Source: Laetiporus sulphureus 93-53 (Eukaryota; Basidiomycota; Agaricomycetes; Polyporales; Laetiporaceae). Taken from it: 64,000 nt of DNA. The stretch is from NCBI RefSeq assembly GCF_001632365.1, contig NW_024468524.1, positions 9,141 through 73,140 of the forward strand, in the 5' to 3' direction. Of the stretch, positions 10,717 to 22,756 are shown in pieces; within the stretch, counting starts at the first letter, position 1; every line of letters starts with the position of its first letter. The translations under genes were made by a program, and so were the position numbers. The notes beneath the pieces are model-generated. The model ran no database searches and was not told the origin of the DNA. It saw nothing but the letters and a program-made list of their open reading frames with translations.

Positions 10717-12222
10717 ATGACGTCGGGACTCCCTCAGCCTTATAATCTCTCCTTTACGGATCAGTATCCCTTACTACAGTACTATCGTGCAAGAGACGGT
10801 CCCATCGGCACGGATTGGAACCTGTCATATACAGGATGTGAACAGAGTGCATGGAGTACCACGAACGACTGGGCCAACGGGGTACGTAAATTGAACATGC
10901 ACCTGGGTTCTCATTAACTTGGCAGACAGACAAGCGTGCACAGCACAACGGCCCCCGATAATGCCGTGTCGCTCATGTGGGTTGGTACTGCTGTGTGGCT
11001 GTACGGCCAAGGAGGCAGAGGAAACTATACGGTCCAGGTCGACGACGGCGCTGCGATCCTTGGTTTGGGCAGCGATGACGAAGGGTTGCTCTTCAGCCAG
11101 ATAGGCATGGAATACGGCTCGCACACGGTTAATCTTGCGCTGGTTGCAGGCGAACTCGCCTTCACCGGCGGAATCGTCACCGTCGGTATGGGCGTCGAGG
11201 GGTGAGACATCTCCCGAATGCATGCGGCACGTTGCTCAAATGCGTGCAGCGTAGCTATGGTCGTCGGAAACCTCTCCGCTACAGAAACCAATTCAGCTGG
11301 AGCACTCACTGTGAACTCGTTCTACAACACCAAGGGTGACGGCTGGACCATGTCAGATTCTTTCTTCTACCCGCGCTTGGTCACTTCTACTCCAAATGCA
11401 TCGGTGACGTTCGCCCTCTTTGATCCTGTTGCATTCGCAATATATGGTAGCGTCGATGATACCGCGGGACAGTTCAGTATCTCGACAGAACCTCCCCTTG
11501 CGTACCCAGGCAACAACGTCCAATACGGCAATGCCTATTCTCACTGGCGTGCCTTCGATCAGCTGAAAGCCTTCATTACCGCCTTTGACAGTTCAACAAG
11601 CTATAACTTGACAATAACTAATACCGCGTCAAATGCAACCCTGGATCTTACCAAAGTCACGATATATAGCGCATCTGAGATGTACGTGCTTTTCTGATGC
11701 TCATGCTCTGTTTTCGTCCACCGATGGGGGAATATGCTTCAGACTTTCACCTATCTCGAGTCCCTCGAGGTCCCTAGACAAGGGCGATATCGCGGGGATC
11801 ATTGTATGTCTTTTGCGCAACGTCGTAATAATGAGACTGAACACATCCTTAATAGCTCGGATGCGTATTTGGAATGGTCCTGCTCCTTTCGTTGATCATT
11901 TGTGTTCTCAGAAGATATAGAGATGGCTGGAAATCCGTGCCACTGGAGCCTATTACACCGTGTAAGGTTCCTTTCATGTTGGATCGTTTTCTTCCACGCT
12001 GATGATCAATGCCCAGATGACCTCATCGCCATGGATCAGGAGAGGCAAATGCGAGAGACTGACAATCGCCTGTCGAACAGCGTCGAGGGCGTGGAGCCTT
12101 GTCGAGGAGCCGGTGTCTGTCTCGTAATAGACGAGCCTCCAAGAAGCGGCGTGACATCCCCTCCGCCTTATCAGTCGGAATGGGGCGGCAGCATCAGACG
12201 AATACTTCCTAGGAAATCGTGA
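10717..12222 (+). CDS. Single-pass membrane protein with beta-rich ectodomain
   Basis: Six exons: 10717-10881, 10930-11201, 11250-11681, 11743-11803, 11856-11961 and 12017-12222. Introns are 48-61 nt, all phases consistent; 413 aa. The first about 300 residues are rich in Gly, Ser, Thr and aromatic residues with N-glycosylation sequons (NLS, NYT, NAS, NLT). They look like two lectin or galactose-binding-like beta sandwiches, as in many agaricomycete surface proteins. One membrane segment follows (GIILGCVFGMVLLLSLIICV) and then a basic, Pro/Ser-rich cytoplasmic tail ending PPPYQSEWGG. No classical N-terminal signal peptide is visible, so insertion may rely on the membrane segment. This architecture is common in basidiomycetes but its function is not known. 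The PPPY motif could bind WW-domain proteins, which is inference. Confidence 0.75.
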
Positions 12223-12604
12223 AGAGGTCTACAGTCAGGTTTGTGTACTTCGGCATCGAGCATCTGCATCCTAGCTCGTGCCGTATCAACCATGCTGCGC
12301 GATGCAATGGCCCCCATTTCTGACGCGCATACATCGATCATCAGGAGGAAATACTTTGGGGTTGTTTCTTTACTTGTTTTCAGCATGTTGAAAGCTTGTG
12401 CTCGGAAGGTATCGATAGATTAGAACCGGCTGGGCCAGACAGGATCATAACCGAGTGTGCATCTATTTTGAGACAGCTGCAGGGGAGACACGACGGAAAC
12501 GTGTGCATTTCCGTGTTCGCAAACCTTGTGAGAATCTTCTATCTGTTAGAGATCGTACCGATATACGGAGATATTTCGCGAAGTCGAGCAGGAGAGACAC
12601 ACCT
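12223..12604. other. 3' flank and spacer
   Basis: No gene seen. It holds the 3' flank of the membrane-protein gene and ends at the foldback element. Confidence 0.4.
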
Positions 12605-12944
12605 GCACAGCCTGCACAGATTTATTTTTCCACGGGAAACCTGATGAAAAAATGGTGAAAATATCTTAAGCCTGGATATGGAAATAGTATGGAAATCAGG
12701 TGGAAACAATTGAATTATGTTACAATTGCTTCACCAAAACATATCGGTATCACATATTTTTGGACTGAAATATCTTCCTTTGGGAAATAGCTTCACTATT
12801 GCTGATACGTTTCAGTAAAACAATCGTAACATAATTTAATTGTCTCCGCCCAATTTCCATACTATTTCCATATCCAGACATAAGATATTTTCACCATTTT
12901 TGCATCAGGTTTCCCGTGGAAAAATAAATCTATGCAGGCTGTGC
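12605..12944. mobile_element. Foldback MITE, 340 bp
   Basis: Two inverted arms of at least 120 bp (12605-12725 against 12824-12944) pair with only scattered mismatches. Both begin GCACAGCCTGCA and run through TTTATTTTTCCACGGGAAAC. Weaker pairing continues to about 140 bp per arm, leaving a loop of roughly 60 bp. There is no ORF of note. This is the shape of a foldback or hairpin MITE. The target duplication is not clear: only GC or shorter matches lie outside the arms, so the superfamily is not assigned. Confidence 0.85.
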
Positions 12945-13551
12945 TGGCAATGCCGGTCGTGCAGATTTCGATGCCCATATGGTTAGGCTGTGGCGGATAC
13001 ATGCGGTCAAAGGATCTCAGCGGGGAATTTATTAGCTGCAAGAGACTAACGGAGCATCCATGATTCGATTGTGTGTATCATGGATGATCCAACATGCATA
13101 TGATCCGGGTTCCATATTGATACCGTTCATTAGATGGCATGATAGCCGTATAATGAAGGTTGTATGTGATTCATAGTAGCAGACTGAGAACTTCAAGCTA
13201 GTTAGCGTCCTTGTCAATGGCTCTCAACGGTTCCCTGTCTGTCAACGATGAGCTTTCACTTGCAATCCAGCATGGGAACAATGAGGCCGCAGAGCTTGAG
13301 AATATGGAAAAAGGTCAGGTAGACACATTGCAGAGACGCCGAGTACACCTTCGACCGCGTGCTGCTAGACACGGCTCTCATCTCCGCCACGGCCTCGTCA
13401 CACGTGTCCTGCTCATCTCTCGTCCGCTGTCCCTTATAAGACCTCCATTGCGTCAATACGCAGGTGCGTGGTTGCATCTATCCATCTGCGTTCGTCCCCA
13501 GATATCTCAACATCATCATCACCCTCGCAGTGACTCCCCTTCATCATCATA
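12945..13551. promoter_or_regulatory. Upstream region of dynein light chain
   Basis: A TATA-like CTTATAAG lies at 13433-13440, about 112 bp before the ATG at 13552. The plus-strand ORF at 13211-13552 overlaps this region and is taken to be leader or promoter sequence, not a gene. Confidence 0.45.
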
Positions 13552-14001
13552 ATGGCCGAGAAACTCGACGCGCCTACCTCTTCCACTGATGCCGCCTCGG
13601 GGCCCAAAGAGGGCAACCTCGCCGGCGGGCCCAAGGCCATCATCAAGAACGTCGACATGAGCGAGGAGATGCAGCAGGAGAGCGTCGACATTGCGTCGGC
13701 TGCGCTCGAGAAGTACAATATCGAAAAGGACATCGCTGCACAGATCAAGAAGGAGTTCGACCGACGCCATGGGCCGACATGGCACGTCGTCGTCGGGAAG
13801 AACTTTGGCAGCTACGTGACACACGGTGAGCACGTCGTTCCCCTCGAGTACCACCCCCCCACCTCTCGCGACGCGTCCTGACGCGCCACCTGTGATCTGT
13901 TGTACCATCCTGCCATTACTCACTTGGTTCGCTCAACAGAGACAAAGCACTTTATCTATTTCTACATCGGTTCTCTCGCCATTCTCATCTGGAAGTCATG
14001 A
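13552..14001 (+). CDS. Dynein light chain LC8-type
   Basis: Exons 13552-13825 and 13940-14001, intron 114 nt in phase 1; 111 aa. Residues about 27-111 match the whole LC8/DYNLL fold: [34 protein letters not shown], then [12 protein letters not shown] in exon 2. LC8 is a dimeric hub that binds short linear motifs in the dynein intermediate chain and in many other proteins. It acts in cytoplasmic transport and, in fungi, nuclear migration. The N-terminal extension of about 22 residues (Ser/Thr/Gly/Pro-rich) exceeds the usual 85-90 aa and is probably disordered. The family assignment is firm because the core motifs are nearly invariant across eukaryotes. Confidence 0.95.
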
Positions 14002-14483
14002 AGACCCCATCCGGACGCTTCGCATGCGTGCCGCTGCGATGGCCTGGGTGACCGAGGAAGGGATGGGACGAAATGTGAGGCGATCTAGGTGAACGGGTTG
14101 CAGCAATGATACCACCCTCCTCTTCTGATGTAACTGCACATGCGTTCCGAGCCATGGTCCCGTAGTCGACTGTTCTCTTGATTCGCTTTCAATGCTCTGC
14201 TGACTGTCCCCCACGTCCGTGACGCGCTCAATATTCATTTGGCATGTTGGCCTCTCGTGCTCAGCGAGACGGTGTAGTCAACCCGACAGTGATCAAGATA
14301 TCCGGAGGCAACGAAGGGAATGCTACATCAAACGCATTCTATACAGTGTGATCAACTTTGTTCAGCTAGTAGTACAATGACAATCTAGGCACATCTAGAG
14401 ATACAACAGGGCTATTGCTACATCACGTCCGAACAGTCTAAAGATCGGAGAAATAATTCGAGATATAACACACGCGAGAGGGC
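14002..14483. other. Spacer between convergent genes
   Basis: 3' flanks of the LC8 gene (plus) and the AXL2-like gene (minus). No gene seen. Confidence 0.4.
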
Positions 14484-17400
14484 TTAGCTCCTCTCAACAA
14501 TCTGTATGATCACCCGTCCAACACACTTGTCCCCATCCCGCTCATAAATACCAATATTCAGCTCGCCCGTATCCCGCGCCGTCGGGACGCCCCAAAACTC
14601 CACCACGCGCTTCTCCACCCGCGCACCCGACGTCCCCGGCACCGTGTTCAGATCCGACTTGACGAACTTCGGCAGCGGCTTGCCCGACATGAGCCGCGCC
14701 TCGAGCATCTTAGGCTTCCGCTGAGTCGTCCCGTTGAGCGGGCTGCCGGCGCTGTATGATACAGGCACGCGGAACTTGAACTGCTCTCCACTGCGTGCGA
14801 GCATACGCGGTACGATGGGGATCTTCCCGCTTGGGCTATACGCGATCTCCTGACCATGAGTTGACAGTTCTACGGAGAATGAACCCGAAGGCGAGCGCGC
14901 TGAGAGACAGTCATCAACAACGAGTAGCAAGGACCTGGAGAGAGATCGAAGACGCACCGGAAGAGGCAGCACTGTGCAATTCATCGCCGATTGATCGTGC
15001 GTACGGACTAGCAGGATGACCCTGGCGCGGGCTCTTCTCCACGTCATCGTTCACGGTCTTACGCTCAATACCAGCAGCATTCCTGAAAACCTTGGCCACC
15101 TGACTGACAACGCGCTTCGTCCGCGCGCCTCCAGTGGCAGTCTGCACCGCACCGCCAATCGGGGCGTCGGGATCCGCGGTAACCGCGCCTGATGGGAGCT
15201 TGGGTACCGGTACGCGGCTCGAGCTGGTAAACGGCACCAAACGCGGCCGACCAGAGTCAAACCCTCTCTCGCTGTTGCGCGGGGAGCTGACTGACATCCC
15301 GCTCCGCACGCTCGTGGCACGCGCCGCGCGCTGCACGATAGCCTCCGCCTCGTGAGTCTTCGAGGATGAGTTAGACGTAAGGGACGACGAAGCTGAGGCT
15401 CCAGAATCGGCAGAGCGTCTTTGGTTGCTTTTGCCGGCGAGATGAGCTTGCGGGGGCGTCTCCAGTTCTTTTGCACCCTTCGGAGGTCCAAAATCGGCCC
15501 TCCGGCGAGGGATTGAGCGTTCTCCAGTTGACGATGATGGAGAGTCAGCAAGGCTAGATAAACCACTAGGACCATAGTGACTGAGGCCCATATCTTCGAA
15601 CGGCAGAGGTACTGCACTAGGTACCATTGGCGGCCCCAAAGAGCTCTGACCGAACGTGAACGGCAAGCCCTCGACAGGTACGCCCGTCATCGCGCTCACG
15701 CGGTGGTCGCTCGTCATAATCAAGGTAGGCTTCGAGATGACCGGACGCCGCTGCTTTCCCAGGCTACGTTTGTACTTGTCGCTCACGATGCGTGCGGTGG
15801 ACTTGATCTTGCCGAGGAATTCGCCCTTGCGCATGAACCCGGGGCTTTGAGGACTCCTCGCACTGAGTATTGAACGAGGATGTGACAGCGTCCGCGAAAG
15901 AACCTGTTGCAATGAGAAGCCTAGCCCTTCCCTGTTAGTCGTGGGTGCCGCCTCCTTGGTAGTGTCGTACTCTGTCTTTGGCCCTTCGGTGACCCTGCCG
16001 TCAACCTCGATGCCGATGCCGTACCATTTCATCTCTTCTGTAGTCCACGCACGTGTTCCTTCTTCCCCAGTAACAGCCGTATCCGGTACGCGAGCGTAGC
16101 GTCGCATAAGAGCCACTGCAAATGCAAGACCAAACAGACCAGTCAAGATACCGAAGCCAATCTTGACACCTAGGAGCAGCTTCGCACGAACAGCAGCTGA
16201 GAGGCCTCCTCCCGTTTGCTGATGAGCATAGTCCGAGTTCGACAGGGAAACGGGGAGACTGATGTGAGACGTTGAGTGCGTGACGTGAGAATAGGCAGTG
16301 AATGTGACGGTTATGTGTGAATAGCTCGCCGACACGTTCGAAGGGATGGTGCCAGTGAGTTGCGACGAGCTCGGATCGAAGGAGAGATACGCGCTCGCCG
16401 AAGCAGGGTCGAACGCCGCAGTCAAGTTGACATCTCCATTCCCAGTACCCAGGTCCGAGCTATTGGAGAAGTACCGCGCAAGATCGAACTGTACGTTCTG
16501 ACCAGGAAGCACGAGGAGAGGTTGACCCGTAGCTGCCGTGAAGTAAGATGGCACGAAGTCCACGGAGACATTGGTTTGGATGCTTTGATGGATCGATGCT
16601 GTCAACGTTACCGGCAAGACAGGTCCATCATCGATGTCGTTCGAATCGTTCGGGGCTGTTCCACTCAGTGTTCTCGTCCCAGAGTCATACTTGATCCAGC
16701 CGTTTGTTCTTGAGGTGTCGATGTTCAGAGATATAATGTCCGATGGTTGGACGGGCTTTCCATCCAGAAGCACACCAGCAAAGTCATCCGGCGAGGTCAG
16801 AGTAAAATTGAACGCATCGCCAGAAGTCACGTTGATGGTAGGCAGGGAGAGCGTCGTCATCGACAACTCATGATCAGCTACGACGATGTCAAAGGAGACA
16901 GAGCCGGCAGAGTAGCCCTCTTGATCCGATGCGTACATGGAAAGAGACACTGTCGGTGGACTAGACGAGTTGTCAGCTAGCGGAGTGACGCCGTCGAAAG
17001 TGAGTACGTCCGGATTGAACACCATCCAATACGGAAGAGGAGAACCATCAGCGCGCAGACCTGCATAGTAAACATCTCCATCTGAGACAAACGTGTCCGC
17101 GAGAAAACCAATGCTGAACGACCAGCTCGGCGGTATACGCAGAGTCGGACGAGAAGTGTTCAGGGCCGAGTTTTGTGAGAGAAGGAAGACCGACGAGAGA
17201 GACGGGTTAGTGGCATAAAACTGCTGGGCGACCGGTATTTTCAGCTGGGGAGGAGCATACGACGTCACGCACAGCGTCATGGACGACGAAGCAGAGTCAG
17301 AGGTCGCAGGATCGGTCGCAGTCACACGGACACCAGGGGTGCCTTCGTCGTCGGACGAGGGCGTGCCAGAGAAAGTCAAGGTCGAGTTGTCGAAGGACAG

Positions 17401-17637
17401 CCATGCCGGCAGAGTGGATGTCGTATACTGCAGCGAGCTATTCTGCGACGAGACAAATGTATCGCGCAGGAAAGACCAAGAGTAGGACTGGTTGACGCGG
17501 GCAATGAGAGGAAGTTGGTCCGAGAGAGGGAACTGTACAGAGACGTTGGAGGCAGTAGCGCGAACGGCAGAAAGAACGAGGCATAAAAGAATGACAAGCA
17601 TAGTGATGGGATGGGTTGGCAGAAACAGCGGGCCCAT
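14484..17637 (-). CDS. AXL2-like cadherin-fold plasma-membrane protein
   Basis: Exons 14958-17637 and 14484-14899 with a 58-nt GTGCGT..CTCAG intron in phase 1; 1031 aa from MGPLF at 17637, or 1019 aa from ATG 17601. A signal peptide is visible right after the second start (MLVILLCLVLSAVRATA). The ectodomain has repeated dystroglycan-type cadherin-like modules (LPAWLSFDNSTLTFSGTP, LPYWMVFNPDVLTFDG) with many N-glycosylation sites. A membrane segment follows at about residue 570 (IGFGILTGLFGLAFAVAL), then a long Ser/Pro-rich cytoplasmic tail. It closes with a further small beta module (VVEFWGVPTARDTGELNIGIYERDG). This layout is that of yeast Axl2, the axial bud-site landmark. In filamentous fungi relatives affect septation and development, so a role in polarity is inferred. 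It is divergent from BUD6 with 265 bp between start codons. Confidence 0.8.
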
Positions 17638-17902
17638 TCTCAAGTCGACCAGCGACCTCACTATCGAGTACGACGAGGAGGCGGAAAGGAACGACGAGGA
17701 AGACGATGCCGGCGGCACGACGAGCAACGCGCAGAGTCGAACTGGCGCGCAAACAAGAGTCAACAACGCGGTGGATGAGATGTTTACGTAAGCGTGGCTG
17801 CTGTTCTCGAAAGACACGCCTTGGGTGCGAGTCGACCACACCTTTGCTCTGGCCATAACCCTCTCCTCTGCCTCGTGCAGGCCCCCGCTTTCCCCTCTCT
17901 CC
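17638..17902. promoter_or_regulatory. Shared promoter region, AXL2-like and BUD6 genes
   Basis: 265 bp separate the two divergent start codons. The long antisense ORF extending the AXL2-like frame to 17904 crosses this region, but its N-terminal text has no signal-peptide logic, so it is read as leader. No clear TATA box is seen. Confidence 0.4.
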
Positions 17903-20900
17903 ATGTCTTATTCAAGACACGCGCAGTCGTCGTCACACTCCTCGCGGCGCACGAACCAGTCCGTCTCGTCTGTCACATCCGCAACTTCAGTATCATCATC
18001 CCGCAGCGAGCGAAGCGAACGGAGCGAACGTTCTGCTCGGTCTGGCTCCAGCGTATGTCACACGAGTCTATCTGGGGTGTATGTCCTGACATTTGTACTA
18101 GCCTGCCGTTGAGACGGCCGTTACTCGGCTGCTCGTCTCGATCAAGCAGCTCCTCGAGTCCCTCACAAAATGGAGCAGGCAGGAAATCATTGAGACCGAA
18201 GTCAGCGACGTCTATGTCCGGCTGGGCAACGACTTTAACGCGGCAGTGGCTGCGTTTGCTGCATTCAATATCCAGATGCAGTGAGTGCCCGTACTGCTGC
18301 GTGCGCGTGGGTTCACTTCTAATGATCGTCAAGCGAACTCATGACGGTTCCGGATGAGCTTCGCAACGTGCTCGAGACCTGCCTATCCGAAGACGCCACA
18401 CCTGAGAACTTGGACATCTACCTTCCTGAAGTCCGAAGGATCATCACGAACTTGCTCCAAGGTTTGCGAGGCAAGCAAACCCTCTACCGGAGCGTCGTCT
18501 CAGATCACCGACAACGGTCATCCGGTACTGCAGCTGCTGAGGGCGAGCACAGGTCACGACGCGGCGAGAGAGGCTCAAAGCGCGAAAGCGACACGCTGTC
18601 GCGCACGCCAACGATACGATCCACCGCAGATGCTCCCGACAGCGTCGCCAAACGCACTGTAAGCTCATCCGGCCGACGGTCCCACAGCCAATCTGCATCT
18701 ACCAGCTCAGAGACATATGGCAGTCCGCGGGAAGGGCAGGCGCAATCCAGCCGGACATCAACACCATCGCACACGCCTTCGCGGTCACAAACCGCGGAAA
18801 GCAGTGGCTGCAGTCCCTCTCGCGCGCGATCCGCCTCGGCAGTGGATGCATTGCATACGAACGGATACCACCCAGAAGAAGACGACGACACGACGCCGAA
18901 ACACCACTCACTGCCTGAACCCGAGTCGGAACCGATGCCGAACCCACATCCGCCGCAACAAGTGCCAAGCCACGTCAAGCGATATTCTCTCGTCGACCGA
19001 CCTGTCTCCTCTCCAACACCGCCGCCCACAGTCATTATCGATGAAGCCCCATCCGACGAGCGCCCCACTCCAGAACCCATGTCCCCAGCTCAGACACCCC
19101 CAGAGCTACCGTCCGACAACCAAACCTTGGAGACACCAGGCGTGCAAAACTCACTCGCAGCGCTGAGGAACCGCGATGCGCTGGAACGGCGCGCGTCGAA
19201 GCGGTTCTCCACTTACAACATCTCCAAGATGACCGGCGGCTCAGGGCGGGAACGGCCTAGTGCGAGCAGCAATCTGAACCGACGGTCATTGGCGGTCTCG
19301 TCTGCACTCAGCCCGGGAGAGCTAGCTGTGCTCACGGAGGCGGACGAGGACACACCGACGGTGGTGCATCGGAAGAGGACCAGAGGCTCGCAGCGATCGC
19401 GAAATCCTTCGCCTATCCACGAAGAGGACGAGACGCCCCCAGTGCCGCCGTTACCTATACAGCAGCCCTCACTTAAGGTCCCGTCGTTGCCTATCGTTGA
19501 GAACGAGACGTCGGACGAGGCTCCGCCACCGCTGCCTGCAAAGGGACCGACGGCGACGCCCTCGGACGAGCAGGCTCCCACAGAGTACTCGCCGCGCTCC
19601 TTCCCAGTCTTCTTACAGGTCGGCCGAGAGGTGAAGAAGGCAATGCTGGAACCTGGATTATCGGTCTCGAGTCTCCGGGTGCTGTTCGTTGACAAGTTCG
19701 CGTACAACCCAGGACAGGACAACTTCCCTGCGATCTATATCCGGGATCCTCAGAGCGGCGTGCAGTATGAGCTCGAAGACATGGATGAGATCCAGCCGAA
19801 GTGCCTGCTGTCGCTGAACATTGAGCGTAAGTAGCAGTCCATCAATCTCTAATACAGATGTGCCAGATCCACTGATGGACCGTGTCATTATAGCCCTTGA
19901 TCAGATCAAACAGCATATCGACTCCCAGATCTCGTCGCTATCGCAAGACATCAAGGATCTCCGCACTATGGTCGCTAGCAACCGTCGGACGTCGAATCCA
20001 CCACCACCCATGATCATTGCCCAGCCTCTTGCCGAGAACGCGCCGGCGACGGCACGCCCGACAGATCGCCAGTTCCGCCACATTGCACGGCGCCTGTCGA
20101 GGTTCCTGCCGGATGACGCCAAGTCGCCTGTGGAGGAGGAGCCTGTGACGCCGCAGCATACGGGGACGTCGTCGATCCAGGTGCAGATGACGGGCACGTC
20201 GGTCATGTCCGAGTTCACGACGCGGGTGGTGTCGGACTTGAAGACGCAGTTCGACGAGGTGCAGAACCTGCGGCGGGACCTGGGGATCATGCGGCAGATG
20301 TACACCGAGTTCATCAAGCAGACGAAGGAGTCGCTGGGCGCGCTGCGCTCGCAGACGCAGAACGTGCGGCAGCTCGCGACGCAGAAGGTCGGCGGGGCGC
20401 GCGCGTACATCAATGATGGGAAGGCGAAGCTGGACTCGCGGAGCCAGAACGTGCTGACGAAGATGGAGGAGCTGCAGGACACGGTGGAGAGCATCAAGGA
20501 CGACGTGCTCAAGCGGAACATATCGCCGAAGCCGCATGTGCTGAAGAACGTCAAGGGGGACATGGAGGCGGTGGCGACGGAGCTGCAGAGCCTGAAGGAG
20601 CACATCCAGACGGTGAAGCCGATGTGGAAGAAGACGTGGGAAGAAGAGCTGCAGAACATCGTCGAGGAGCAGCAGTTCCTGCAGCACCAGGAGGAGTTCC
20701 TGAGCGACCTGCTGGAGGACCAGAAGGCGGTGGTGGAGGTGTACGGGCACGTGGAGAAGGTGATATCCCTGCGGGGCTCTGCCGCTGCGCGAGCGAGCCG
20801 GAGCAAGAGCTTCAGGCCGCCGCCGATGGACGAGGGCCACACGGGGTTGAGCACGGTGATGCTGGAGATCCGGGGGGCGGCTGTGGACCCGGAGCGGCGG

Positions 20901-21170
20901 ATGAAGGCGATCGCCGCGAACGAGAAGATACGCGAGAAGGAGCTCGCGAGCCGGTCGGACGAGTTCCAGTCTGAGCTGAGCGGGTTCGTCGGGGGGAAGA
21001 AGCTGAAGATGACGGGGGGGACGGAGGAGACGGAGCGGGTGAGGCAGAAAAGGAACGAGCAGACGCTCAAGGCGATGTTTGGCCCCTCGTCGGGCACGGC
21101 TTCGCCGATGTCTGCGCCGAACTCGATGCCTTCTTCGCCGGTCACGTCTGCGCCTATTTCTACCGAGTGA
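17903..21170 (+). CDS. BUD6: BUD6/AIP3 actin-interacting polarity protein
   Basis: Four exons: 17903-18052, 18102-18280, 18334-19826 and 19858-21170; phases consistent; 1044 aa. After a Ser-rich start, residues about 50-150 hold a conserved helical module (AVETAVTRLLVSIKQLLESL). A long Ser/Pro/Glu-rich disordered stretch of about 330 residues follows. At about 500-580 a globular segment (FPVFLQVGREVKKAMLEP) resembles the AIP3 domain entry. The C-terminal half is coiled coil (LQTLKEH-type heptads, WKKTWEEELQNIVEEQQF). Yeast Bud6 binds actin monomers and formins and helps nucleate cables at polarity sites; that role is inferred here. A 457-aa minus-strand ORF over the last exon is an antisense shadow produced by GC-rich codon use. 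Start ATG 17903 was preferred to the in-frame ATG at 17825, which would overlap the divergent promoter. Confidence 0.85.
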
Positions 21171-22756
21171 GATGTCTGGCTTGCATGCTTGCAGTTGGAC
21201 GCGTGCGTGATCTGAGCCCGAGCCGAGCCTGGCATGCTGCCGGCTAGGAGGGCTTTAGCGGACATGCCGCCCACATGACGGGCGGCTGCGAAGGCGGACT
21301 GCCCGCCGGTTTATTGGCTGTCGCGCGCGTCGCGACGGTATTCTCGATTAATCGTTGTGATATATCTAGTGGTGGTCTCTCTCAGTTCCATTATGTGGCT
21401 CTTTATCGCTCGTTGTAAACTCGCGCGCAGGGCGTACGAATGGCTTGCTTTGGGATCGTTGCTTGCTAGACTCATGCATGTTAGGTCCATACCATTTCTT
21501 TCTTTCGATTTGCCGCTGCAGGTGTAGCACAATTAATTACGAGTTATTAGGCTCGTGTTCGGGCGAGCACCATCGGATCGTTTGAATTTCCTCTCGTGTA
21601 GCCGAGTCGCCAGTTGGTGGCGACGTGGTTCGATAATGGCATATAGACCAGAGTCCATGCTCTAGTGAAGCTTTGTGCGTGAGACCATACAGTGGGCAGT
21701 TCTGCAGAATGCGCGTGTAGCCATGATCGACGCGCGAAACCTGACCAGGACAGCCGAAAAAACCATCTAAGCAGTTACCTTGGCGTCACGCGTTTATGCG
21801 AGGTTTGATTGCGTCTAGCGAGAGCTAGGGTGTTTGCATAGACCGGGGAAGCCGCCACTTTACCTACATGAAAACTTTATCAATTATCATGTCGCTCCCA
21901 ATCCGCGGCCGTCAGATTGGAGGCGACAAGGTAGGATGCATCCCTTCTGGGCCGCGGACGGCGATCTCCGAGCTCGAGGGCCAGGCTGAGACGTAGCGGA
22001 TTTTTCAGGGGTACCAGCTGTCGAGATCGCGGTGAGGATGGTGCCGATGTGCGTGTGGTAGATTCGAAGCCAGAAGGCGAGAGATAATGCTCGCCATGTG
22101 CTGGAGGAGAGGGTGCGCTCTGAGTGAGCATCGGTTGCCGTAATTACTTCCTTCGTTGTAAGATAGCCTTGATGTAAAACTTTGCATCAGCTGATTACCT
22201 GAATGTATTGCGATAGTGCACGTCTAGACGTGTTGCGTATATGAGCTGATTCTCCTCGGACGGGCGTAGGGAAGGTGGACGCGTCGAGTCATATCGCGTG
22301 CCAGAGTTGCACGTTGCTGTATACCCCGACGCGTTTGAGGCGTCCCTGACTTTCGATGCAAATGTGGACAGTGGATTTTTTCCGATTGCCAAAGTGTGCA
22401 TGTCGCGTGGACGACATTCTGTTCTAGTTCCGACGCAACACCGCGCACGATAAGGTACAATTGATACTTACCCACTCTTCCGGTTCCATGCCAGAGCGGG
22501 GGCAAGGCGGACGTTCCTCTTCGTTCTCATCAACAGATCGAGGGTGAGTTCTGCATGGCGAGCCGAACAAAGAGCGACCCGCGAGCGACGGCCAATTTGA
22601 TCTGGACAGTGCGTGGAGTAGAGGGAGGATCAAAAGAGGAGAGGACGATGATGGCCGGGCTAAGCGGACGCGCCATCAATCTCGCACGAAATCTCGATCA
22701 CGTCCCCCTCCACCCCGCCATCGCCATCTTGATATCTCCCGCCGTCGCCTCGGGCA
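21171..22756. other. Intergenic with one weak candidate small gene
   Basis: No confident gene. On the minus strand a start near 22532 (MRTKRNVRLAPALAW) can be spliced through a GTAAGT donor to a second open stretch (LSTFASKVRDASNASGY, to about 22200) and perhaps on to 21880. The phase of the first junction works, but the last junction does not resolve and no family is recognised, so it is not called as a gene. The 3' flank of BUD6 occupies the left side. Confidence 0.3.

Noticed and set aside
13211..13552. 113-aa plus ORF upstream of the LC8 gene
   Set aside because: It overlaps the TATA-like box and leader, and low-complexity His/Ser runs explain its length.
19938..20840. 300-aa minus-strand ORF rich in Leu, Arg and His
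   Set aside because: Another shadow of the BUD6 coiled coil; composition is the complement of CTG/GAG codons.
19901..21274. 457-aa minus-strand ORF antisense to the last BUD6 exon
   Set aside because: It mirrors the GC-biased codons of BUD6, is Cys/Ser-rich in a way typical of antisense frames, and has no domain.
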